Notes under the pieces: model-generated
Told to the model about the DNA's origin: nothing
What the model saw: only the letters and a program-made list of their open reading frames with translations
The model's database searches: none
In this document: positions 50,587 through 57,542 of the stretch, one piece after another
How the letters are laid out: every line of letters starts with the position of its first letter
Position numbering within the stretch: position 1 is the stretch's first letter
Assembly: GCF_000384295.1 (NCBI RefSeq)
Contig: NZ_KB913037.1
Coordinates: 412,762-476,761, forward strand
Reading direction: 5' to 3'
Length of the DNA stretch: 64,000 nucleotides
Source: Amycolatopsis balhimycina FH 1894
GTDB lineage: Bacteria > Actinomycetota > Actinomycetes > Mycobacteriales > Pseudonocardiaceae
Program-made: the position numbers and the translations under genes

Positions 50587-50886
50587 TCAGAGGTCGAGGG
50601 CGGCTCGCAGGGCGATGTCGATGCGTTCCTGGACGTCCTGGTCGATCTCGGCGACGCGCTCGTCGAACCACGGGCGGTACAGCCGGGTCAGGTTGAGCGT
50701 CGATACCCAGTAGCGGGCGTCGATCGCCACGCCGAGGATGTCCATCGGGTCGCGGTCGAGCAGTTCGGTCCCGAGCAGCCAGGGCCGTTCGGACTCGTTC
50801 ACCCCGTCCGAGGACAGCAGCACGACCGTGCGCTGCCGGGCCGGTTCGGTCGGGGGGTGGTACGTCCAGACTTCACCCCTGCGCAC
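50587..50886 (-). CDS. MazF/PemK-like toxin of a type II toxin-antitoxin module
   Basis: 99 residues beginning MRRGEVWTYHPP, the usual MazF opening, with the SH3-like barrel VVLLSSDGVNES. MazF proteins are endoribonucleases cleaving mRNA at short motifs. The start overlaps the upstream antitoxin gene by 14 bp, the standard antitoxin-first order. The family match is by eye and rather weak in the centre. Confidence 0.7.
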   Translation of the reverse strand: MRRGEVWTYHPPTEPARQRTVVLLSSDGVNESERPWLLGTELLDRDPMDILGVAIDARYWVSTLNLTRLYRPWFDERVAEIDQDVQERIDIALRAALDL

Positions 50887-51097
50887 GCAGATCCTTCTCC
50901 GCCGCGCTGCGTTCGGCCTCGTCCGATTCCGGGACGCCGAGCTCCGGCTTCTGCGGGGTGTAGCCGGTGCGGACCGCCTCGCGCCTGGCTGCCTTGGACA
51001 GCCAGGACGAGACTGAGATTCCGTGGGCTTTCGCGGCTCGTTCGGCGAATTCCAGCGCGCCGCTGTCCAGCGAAAGAGTCACCTTACGTGTTGCCAT
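50873..51097 (-). CDS. Ribbon-helix-helix antitoxin
   Basis: 74 residues. The N-terminal MATRKVTLSLDSGALEFAERAAKAHGISVSSWLSKAAR has the beta strand and two helices of RHH/CopG DNA-binding antitoxins; the charged tail (ESDEAERSAAEKDLRAQG) is probably the toxin-binding part. It overlaps the MazF-like gene by 14 bp and presumably autorepresses the pair. Confidence 0.75.
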   Translation of the reverse strand: MATRKVTLSLDSGALEFAERAAKAHGISVSSWLSKAARREAVRTGYTPQKPELGVPESDEAERSAAEKDLRAQG

Positions 51098-51143
51098 ACC
51101 TTTTACCGTACCAGTGCCCCGGTCGCCGGGCGGAACGCCGGGA

Positions 51144-51599
51144 TCAGAACGTCGGCGAACGTCCCTCGAACGGCGTAGACAGCACGACCGTCGTGCGCGT
51201 CGACACCTTCGCGGCTTCCCGGATCCGGCGCAGCAGGTCCTCCAGCGCCAGCGGCGTCTGGACGCGCACCAGCAGGATGTAGGACTCGTCGCCGGCCACC
51301 GAGTAGCACGACTCGATCTCCTTGATGTGCTGGATCCGCTGGGGGTAGTCGTCCGGCGCGCCCGGGTCGTTCGGCGTCAGCGAGATCAGCGCCGTCAGCG
51401 GCAGCCCGATCTGCTCGCCGTCGAGCCGCGCGGTGTACCCGAGGATGACACCGCGCTGCTCGAGGCGGCGCACCCGCTGGTGCACCGCCGACACCGACAG
51501 CCCGACGCGCTCGGCGAGGTCGGTGAAGCTGCGCCGCCCGTCGGCCGCGAGCTCCTGCACGATCGCCTGGTCCAGCGGCTCCAGACCGCCGGGCGTCAC
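51144..51599 (-). CDS. Lrp/AsnC-family transcriptional regulator
   Basis: 151 residues. An N-terminal helix-turn-helix (LDQAIVQELAADGRRSFTDLAERVGLSVSAVHQRVRRLEQRGVI) is followed by the RAM ligand-binding domain (CYSVAGDESYILLVRVQTPLALEDLL). GTG 51599 overlaps the stop of the M24 peptidase gene by 4 bp, so it is translated with the peptidase; an amino-acid-responsive role fits that link. Confidence 0.92.
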   Translation of the reverse strand: MTPGGLEPLDQAIVQELAADGRRSFTDLAERVGLSVSAVHQRVRRLEQRGVILGYTARLDGEQIGLPLTALISLTPNDPGAPDDYPQRIQHIKEIESCYSVAGDESYILLVRVQTPLALEDLLRRIREAAKVSTRTTVVLSTPFEGRSPTF

Positions 51600-52738
51600 G
51601 CGTTCAGCACGACGAGCTCGTGCGGCTGGTTGTTGACGGACTCGACGCCGTCTTCGGTGACGATGACGATGTCCTCGATCCGGGCGCCCCACCGGCCCGG
51701 CTGGTAGATGCCCGGCTCGACGCTGAAGGCCATGCCCGGCTCCAGCGGCAGCGCGTTGCCGGCGATGATGTACGGCTCCTCGTGCACGTCCAGGCCGATG
51801 CCGTGCCCGGTCCGGTGGATGAAGTACTCGCCGAACCCCGCCTCGGTGATGACGTCGCGCGCGGCGGCGTCGACGGCCTCGGCGGTGACCCCCGGCCGCA
51901 CCGCGGCGACCGCGGCGGCCTGGGCGCGCTGCAGCACCGCGTAGGTCTCGGCAACGTCGGCGTCACGCGGCTCGCCGACGGCGTAGGTGCGGGTGGAGTC
52001 GGAGTTGTAACCGGCCGGCAGCGGCCCGCCGATGTCGACGACCACGACGTCACCGCGCTCGATGACCCGGCCGGAGACGTCGTGGTGCGGGCTGGCGCCG
52101 TTCGGGCCGGAGCCGACGATCACGAAGTCCGCCCGGAGGTGGCCCTCCTCGACGATGGCCGCGGTGATGTCGGCGCCGACCTCGGCCTCGGTGCGGCCGG
52201 GCCGCAGGAACTCCGGGACGCGGGCGTGCACGCGGTCGATCGCCGCGCCGGCCTCGCGCAGCGATGCGATCTCCGTCGCGTCCTTGCGCATCCGCAGCTC
52301 CCGCACGACTGGGCCGGCCAGCGTCTGCTCGGCCTCGCCCAGCGCCGCCCGCAGGGCGAGCACGTGCAGCGCCGGGGTGAAGTCGCTGACCGCGACGCGG
52401 CCGGGCTTGCCGAGCCGGTCGGCCACCAGCTTGTACGGGTCGTCGCCGTCCACCCAGGTGAGCAGCTCGACGCCGAGCTCGTCGGTCGGGACGTCGGCGT
52501 AGCCGGGCGCCTCCAGCTTCGGCACGACCAGCGCGGGCGTGCCGTCGGCCGGGACGACGAGGGTGGTGAGCCGCTCGAACGAGCCGCCGGCCTGGCCGAG
52601 GAGGTAGCGCAGGTCGGAGCCGGGCGCGATCAGCAGGGCGTCGGTGCTCGCGGCGGCCGCGGCGGTGCGGGCGCGGTCCAGCCGGGCGCGCAGGGCGACG
52701 GCGTCGGGGGCGGGCGTGTGGAGGGAACGGCGCGACAT
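51596..52738 (-). CDS. M24-family metallopeptidase (Xaa-Pro dipeptidase/PepE-like)
   Basis: 380 residues. The N-terminal creatinase-like domain (to about 155) is followed by the pita-bread domain with metal ligands Asp in VVVDIGG, Asp in YNSDSTRTY, His in HRTGHGIGLD, Glu in FSVEPGIY and Glu in GARIEDIV. It cleaves X-Pro dipeptides with two Mn or Co ions. Its position beside the 5'-3' exonuclease gene matches, from memory, Rv2089c (pepE)-Rv2090 in M. tuberculosis. ATG 52738. Confidence 0.93.
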   Translation of the reverse strand: MSRRSLHTPAPDAVALRARLDRARTAAAAASTDALLIAPGSDLRYLLGQAGGSFERLTTLVVPADGTPALVVPKLEAPGYADVPTDELGVELLTWVDGDDPYKLVADRLGKPGRVAVSDFTPALHVLALRAALGEAEQTLAGPVVRELRMRKDATEIASLREAGAAIDRVHARVPEFLRPGRTEAEVGADITAAIVEEGHLRADFVIVGSGPNGASPHHDVSGRVIERGDVVVVDIGGPLPAGYNSDSTRTYAVGEPRDADVAETYAVLQRAQAAAVAAVRPGVTAEAVDAAARDVITEAGFGEYFIHRTGHGIGLDVHEEPYIIAGNALPLEPGMAFSVEPGIYQPGRWGARIEDIVIVTEDGVESVNNQPHELVVLNA

Positions 52739-52841
52739 GGGGGCGAGCCTAGTGGGCCGGATGCGGCGGCCGGACCGCCTGGGGCCACGACATGCCGACC
52801 CGGGTGACCCACCCCTGTCGCCGGCGGCGTGCCGCGCGCAC

Positions 52842-52894
52842 GTCATGAACGACTCGTTCACCTCGCCGGATGTCATGAAAGGGTCGTTCATGAC
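52842..52894. repeat. 53-bp imperfect palindromic repeat, GTTCATGAC subtype
   Basis: It starts gtcatgaacgactcgttca and ends gtcgttcatgac, with a short loop. It is 53 bp long, like the copies at 53999 and 20471/21829, and follows the same pattern GTCnTGAAnGACTCnTTCA, but the bases differ in both arms together, so base pairing is kept. It lies between divergent genes. Confidence 0.7.
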
Positions 52895-52960
52895 GTGCGC
52901 GCCGCCGTCCCGGGTGCGTCGCGCACCCACGGCCGCCGGCGGGCGTGGCAGGCTGTGCGG

Positions 52961-53905
52961 GTGACCGGATCCCTTGCCCTGCTCGACTCCGCGAGCCTGT
53001 ACTTCCGCTCCTTCTTCGCCCTGCCCGACTCGATGCGCGCCGCGGACGGAACGCAGGTGAACGCCGTGCGCGGGTTCGCCGACACGATCGCGCGCATCCT
53101 CACCGACCGGCGCCCGGCGCGGCTGGTGTGCTGCCTCGACGCGGACTGGCGGCCGAAGTTCCGCACCGACCTGCTGCCCAGCTACAAGGCGCACCGGGTG
53201 GCCGAGGAGACCGGCAGCGGCCCGGACGTCGAAGAGGTGCCCGACACGCTCACCCCGCAGGTGCCGATCATCCTGGACCTGCTGGCGGCGTTCGGGTTCG
53301 CCACCGCGGAGGCGGCGGGCTACGAAGCCGACGACGTCATCGGCGCGCTGGCGACCCGCGAGCAGACCGACCCGGTCGAGGTCATCACCGGCGACCGGGA
53401 CCTGTTCCAGCTGGTACGCACCGAGCCGACACCGACATCGGTGATCTACGTCGGCAAGGGCTGGGCCAAAGCCGAAGTGCTCGGCCCGGCCGAGATCGCC
53501 GAGCGCTACAGCCTCCCCCGCGAGACGGCCGGGCCGGCGTACGCGGACATGTCCATGATGCGCGGCGACCCCTCCGACGGGCTGCCCGGCGTCGCCGGGA
53601 TCGGCGAGAAGACCGCGGCGAAGCTGATCACGCAGTTCGGGTCGCTCGAGGCACTCCTGGCGGCCGCCTCGGCCGGGGACTCGCAGGTGCCGCTGAAGAC
53701 CCGGCTGCGGCTGGCGGACGCCGCCGACTACCTCGCCGTCGCCCCGACCGTGGTCAAGGTCGCCGTCGACGCCCCGGTGGAGCAGTCCGGCCCCGACACC
53801 GTGCCGGCCACCCCGGCCGACCCGGAGCGGGTCGCCGAACTGGCCGAGCGGTGGAACCTCGGCAATTCGGTCGAACGGCTGCTCAAGGCCCTGCCCGGCG
53901 CTTAG
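52961..53905 (+). CDS. 5'-3' exonuclease (FEN/PolA-like nuclease)
   Basis: 314 residues. The N-terminal nuclease domain has conserved acids in ALLDSASLYFRSFFA, CCLDADWRPKFRTDLLPSYKAHR, GYEADDVIGAL and VITGDRDLFQLV. The H3TH domain follows with MMRGDPSDGLPGVAGIGEKTAAKLI. It is a stand-alone version of the polymerase I 5' nuclease, acting on flaps or RNA primers. The GTG start at 52961 is chosen because it gives the family N-terminus; further upstream is the palindromic repeat. Confidence 0.94.
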   Translation: MTGSLALLDSASLYFRSFFALPDSMRAADGTQVNAVRGFADTIARILTDRRPARLVCCLDADWRPKFRTDLLPSYKAHRVAEETGSGPDVEEVPDTLTPQVPIILDLLAAFGFATAEAAGYEADDVIGALATREQTDPVEVITGDRDLFQLVRTEPTPTSVIYVGKGWAKAEVLGPAEIAERYSLPRETAGPAYADMSMMRGDPSDGLPGVAGIGEKTAAKLITQFGSLEALLAAASAGDSQVPLKTRLRLADAADYLAVAPTVVKVAVDAPVEQSGPDTVPATPADPERVAELAERWNLGNSVERLLKALPGA

Positions 53906-53998
53906 TGTCGCGCGTCGCAAGTTGTTTGACGCTCGGGCCGCTGGAGTCAGGGCGCTCGCTCAGCCCCGGTGAGCGAAGCTCGCCAGCTCCGGCCAAAG

Positions 53999-54051
53999 GT
54001 CTTGAATGACTCATTCAGGACCTCCGAAGACCTGAATGAGTCATTCAGGAC
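53999..54051. repeat. 53-bp palindromic repeat, intact copy
   Basis: The arm gtcttgaatgactcattc (53999-54016), the loop aggacctccgaagacct (54017-54033) and the arm gaatgagtcattcaggac (54034-54051). The loop is the exact reverse complement of the loop in the IS-interrupted copy at 20.5 kb. It lies in the gap between the convergent ends of the exonuclease and Eis-like genes and may also act as a terminator. Confidence 0.85.
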
Positions 54052-54097
54052 GCTCGCCCTCGCAGCCGCACTGTCAACGAACCGACGACGCGCAACA

Positions 54098-55315
54098 CTA
54101 GAAGTGCGTGCCGCACCACGGCGCGGTGACCGTGGTGAACAGCTCGTCGGCTCGCGCCACGGCCGCCTCGTCGCGGACTTCGATCCGGCCGGCGTCCGCC
54201 AGCGCGGTGGCGCTCCACTGCCCGAGGTAGAGCATGCCGAGGGTGTCGACGTCGAGCGCCAGGTCCGCGGCCGCGGAGGTGCGCCGGACGCCGTCCGGAC
54301 CGACCTCGTAGTGCCCGGTGTTGCCCGGCAGCGTCCGGTCGGCCACCGCGAGCACCACGGGCCCGGCCGCACGATAGGCGCGGGCGCCCAGCGCGGCCTC
54401 GACGTCGACCGGCCGCAGCCACAGGTCGTCCTCGACGGCCAGGGTGGCGGCGTGCCGGTGGTCGGCCAGCATCACCGCGAGGGGCTCGTCGACCGGGCGG
54501 TGACGGCCGCGCACCCCGGAGACCAGGTCGACCGACAGCAGGAACCGCCAGAGCCCGGCCCGCGCGGCCGGGCCGGCGGCGTGCATGTCGTGGACGTCCA
54601 GCACGGCACCTTCGTCCGGCGAGTCGAACGACCGGCGGCTGACCGTGGCGTACACGACGAAGCCGTCGTCGCCGTCGGGTCCACTGTGGACAGCCACGAG
54701 ATGGCCGGCCTCCGGGCCCGCGTACCGGTCGTGCGCGACAGGCCACCACAGGTCCGGACGCCCGATCATGCCCGGCCGGTGCAGCCCGATGCGCTCGTAC
54801 AACGCGGGAAGCTCCTTCACCGCCTCTTCGGGCGTGAGCATCCGGACCTCGCCCCCGGCCGGGACGCGCTCACGCAACCGGCCCGCGGGCCGGGCCACCC
54901 GCACGGTCTTGCCGAGCGCGGCCGAGCCGTAGCCGAACCGGCCGTAGATGGTGGGTTCGCTGGCGTGCAGGACCGCCAACGGCACCCCCCGCGCGGCGAA
55001 GTCCGCCAGCTGCGCGGCCATCAGCGCGCTGAGCACCCCGCGCCGGGTCCGGTCGGCACGCACGCCGGCACCGTCGACCGCCGCGACCGGCACGGCCCGC
55101 CCGCCCGGCACGGCGATCCCGGTGTCGAACGAACTGACGATCCCGATCGGAGTTCCACCGTCGAACGCCGCGAACTTGTGCTCGGCAGGCCACGACTTCC
55201 CGGTCCGGGCCCAGGCGTCGTCGGTGATGCGGTTGTGGTGCAACGAGCGCCGCAGCACGTCCACCGTGCTGCGCCGCTCGTCTTCGGTGATCGGGCGGAC
55301 GTCGAAGGCGGTCAT
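54098..55315 (-). CDS. Eis-type GNAT N-acetyltransferase, copy 1
   Basis: 405 residues, the length of Eis proteins. It opens FDVRPITEDERRSTVDVLRRS; the acetyl-CoA site is VDGAGVRADRTRRGVLSALM (V-x-R/Q-x-x-G/A type), the central second GNAT-like domain carries PALYERIGLHRPGM, and the C-terminal sterol-carrier-like domain ends in WCGTHF, the conserved terminal aromatic/carboxylate of Eis used in catalysis. Eis enzymes acetylate amines, including aminoglycosides and proteins. ATG 55315. Adjacent to a paralogue, 42 bp away. Confidence 0.9.
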   Translation of the reverse strand: MTAFDVRPITEDERRSTVDVLRRSLHHNRITDDAWARTGKSWPAEHKFAAFDGGTPIGIVSSFDTGIAVPGGRAVPVAAVDGAGVRADRTRRGVLSALMAAQLADFAARGVPLAVLHASEPTIYGRFGYGSAALGKTVRVARPAGRLRERVPAGGEVRMLTPEEAVKELPALYERIGLHRPGMIGRPDLWWPVAHDRYAGPEAGHLVAVHSGPDGDDGFVVYATVSRRSFDSPDEGAVLDVHDMHAAGPAARAGLWRFLLSVDLVSGVRGRHRPVDEPLAVMLADHRHAATLAVEDDLWLRPVDVEAALGARAYRAAGPVVLAVADRTLPGNTGHYEVGPDGVRRTSAAADLALDVDTLGMLYLGQWSATALADAGRIEVRDEAAVARADELFTTVTAPWCGTHF

Positions 55316-55357
55316 CCCCCGATCCTGCCGCCCACCCACCGGAACGGGCACCCGGTT

Positions 55358-56554
55358 TTAGAAGTAAGTGCCGCTCCACGACGCGACACGGGTACCGAAG
55401 AGCGCGTCCGCCGCCGCCGGAGCGGCCGGATCACGCACCTCGACCCGGCCCGCGTCGGCCAGCGCCGAAACCCGCCAGGTACCGAGGTAGACCATCGCGA
55501 GCGACGTGACGTCGAGGCGGAGCGCGGCAGGCCCGTCAGTGCGCTCCGCACCGTCCGGCGTGATCCGGTAGGCACCGCTGTTGCCGGGCAGCAGCGGGTC
55601 GACCACCTCCAGCACGACCGGGGCCGCGTGCCCGTACTCGCGGGCGGCCAGTGCCTTCGGGACGTCGACGAGCCGGATCCAGTGCTCGTCGGCGACCCGC
55701 TCGACGGTGGCGTGGCGATGGTCGGCCAGGATCAGCTCGATCGGCTCGTCGAGCGCGCGCTCCTCGGCCACGACCCGGTCCACCAGATCGACGCCCAGCA
55801 GGAACCGCCACAACCCGGCGAACGCGGCCGGGGAACCGGCGGACAGATCCGTCACCTCCAGCCGCTTCGGCTGATCGTGCCCGCCTCCGACGAAGTACCG
55901 GACGAACCCGTCCGGACCGTCCGGCCCGTGGTGCACCACCGTCTTCATCGGCTGCGTCCCGCGACGCGCCTGGTTCTCGTACAGCCGCCACAGCACCTCC
56001 GGACGCGTCATTCCCCCGGGCCGCCGCCGCAGACGCTCGTAGATGCCCGGGCAGACCTCGAAAGCCCGGTCGATCTCCAGCAGCTCGAGCTCACCGCCCG
56101 CCGGCACCTCCGGACGCAGCCGCGCCCGATGCCGGTCGACGCTGTAGGTACGGCACCGCGTCGCCAGGCCGTAGCCGAACCGGCCGTAAATGGTGCCTTC
56201 CGAAGCGAGCAGGTTCGCGAACACCACCCCGCGCCCCGCGAAATCCTCCAGCTGCGCCGTCATCAACGCCCGCAAGATGCCACGGCGAGTCCGGTCGGCG
56301 CGGACACCGACCCCGGTGACACCGGCCATCGGCAGCCGCGCCCCGCCGGGAACGGTCAGCTCGGCGTCGAAAGCCTTCGCGGTACCGACGAGCTCAGGCC
56401 CGAACGCCCCGAGCGTCCCACCCGGCTGGTACGTCCGCGCCGTACGCTCCCACTCGGTGTCGTCGGCCGGCGGAAAATGCACCGTGCCACGGAACAAGTC
56501 ACTCGCGGCGCGGTGCTCATCGACGCCCAGCGTCCGGATCTCGAAGTCGCTCAT
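55358..56554 (-). CDS. Eis-type GNAT N-acetyltransferase, copy 2
   Basis: 398 residues with the same three-domain plan as its neighbour: FEIRTLGVDEHRAASDLFRG, VTGVGVRADRTRRGILRALMTAQLEDFA, ICPGIYERLRRRPGGMTRPE and the C-terminal WSGTYF. The acetyl-CoA loops of the two are nearly identical, while the middle and C-terminal regions differ. This points to a tandem duplication followed by divergence, perhaps in acceptor specificity. Same strand and probably the same transcript as copy 1. Confidence 0.9.
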   Translation of the reverse strand: MSDFEIRTLGVDEHRAASDLFRGTVHFPPADDTEWERTARTYQPGGTLGAFGPELVGTAKAFDAELTVPGGARLPMAGVTGVGVRADRTRRGILRALMTAQLEDFAGRGVVFANLLASEGTIYGRFGYGLATRCRTYSVDRHRARLRPEVPAGGELELLEIDRAFEVCPGIYERLRRRPGGMTRPEVLWRLYENQARRGTQPMKTVVHHGPDGPDGFVRYFVGGGHDQPKRLEVTDLSAGSPAAFAGLWRFLLGVDLVDRVVAEERALDEPIELILADHRHATVERVADEHWIRLVDVPKALAAREYGHAAPVVLEVVDPLLPGNSGAYRITPDGAERTDGPAALRLDVTSLAMVYLGTWRVSALADAGRVEVRDPAAPAAADALFGTRVASWSGTYF

Positions 56555-56622
56555 CCCCGGATCATCTCCGGAGACGACGAAGTCCGGCCACCGGAATTCC
56601 CGGCGACCGGACCTCGGTCACG

Positions 56623-57384
56623 TCACTTGGAAGCGGGCGGGGAAACCTCGTAGTTGCCGCCGTCGCCCTTCACCGTGATCGGCACCTGCTGCGGCTTGCC
56701 GGCGATCGTCGCGGTGCACTCGAACTTCGCCCCGTCCTCGACCTTCTGCTCGGCCGGGCAGGTGACCCCGGTGACACCGTCGATCTTGTACGTCTCCGTG
56801 AGCAGCTTCTGGACGTCGGTCTGCATCTGCGTGTTGTTGAAGACCTGCGTCTTGAAGAACCCGGGCGCCACGAAACCCAGCACACCCACGACCGCCAGCA
56901 CCACCACCAGCGCGACGACCCCGATCAACAGGCCCTTCTTCGACTTCGCCGGCTGCTGCTCACCCTCCGGCGCGCCCTGGCCGGGGAACTGCTGGCCGTA
57001 GTCGTACTGGCCCGGCTGCGGCTGGCCGTACTGCGGCTGCGCCTGCGGACCACTCTGCGGGTACGCCCCACCCGGCTGCTGCCCGTACTGCGGCTGCGCC
57101 TGCGGACCACTCTGCGGATACCCCGGCGGCTGCTGCCCGTAAGGCGGGGGCTGCTGACCCCACTGCGGCTGCTGCGGCGGGCTGTACCCACCCGGCTGCT
57201 GCCCGTACTGCGGCTGCTGGGGCTGCTGCGGCTGACCCCACTGCTGCTGCTGGTTCGGGTCGTAGGAAGGCGGCTGCTGACCCCACTGAGGCTGTTCCTG
57301 CTGACCGCTCGGCGGGTACGCGCCGCCCGGCTGCTGCCCGTACTGGGGCTGCTGTGGGTCGTTGCCGCCATACGGCGTGCTCAT
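56623..57384 (-). CDS. Pro/Gln/Gly/Tyr-rich membrane protein with DUF4333-like C-terminal domain
   Basis: 253 residues. Residues 1-145 are a low-complexity cytoplasmic tail with repeated QPQYGQQPGG/QPQWGQQPP units; a basic KSKKG precedes a single transmembrane helix (LLIGVVALVVVLAVVGVLGFVA); the outer domain has two Cys (GVTCPAEQ, FECTATIAG) as in DUF4333 proteins. ATG 57384 lies where the repeats begin. It lies beside helY, as (from memory) does Rv2091c in M. tuberculosis. Role unknown, probably at the cell envelope. Confidence 0.85.
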   Translation of the reverse strand: MSTPYGGNDPQQPQYGQQPGGAYPPSGQQEQPQWGQQPPSYDPNQQQQWGQPQQPQQPQYGQQPGGYSPPQQPQWGQQPPPYGQQPPGYPQSGPQAQPQYGQQPGGAYPQSGPQAQPQYGQPQPGQYDYGQQFPGQGAPEGEQQPAKSKKGLLIGVVALVVVLAVVGVLGFVAPGFFKTQVFNNTQMQTDVQKLLTETYKIDGVTGVTCPAEQKVEDGAKFECTATIAGKPQQVPITVKGDGGNYEVSPPASK

Positions 57385-57542
57385 CGTCTGCCTCCGCCTG
57401 CTTCGATCATCTCGCTGTCCACCCCGAAACCGCCGTCGAGCCGCATACGGACGGTGTCCAGGCGATCCAACCACAGGTCGCAGCCGAGCACACGTGTCCA
57501 CGCTCACCGCCTGCGCCGTCTGGAGCAGGGCTTACACGAAGT

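Noticed and set aside
56950-57384. Tandem QPQYGQQPGG coding repeats considered as a CRISPR or regulatory array
   Set aside because: They are in frame, degenerate and encode a low-complexity tail of a membrane protein; no spacers.
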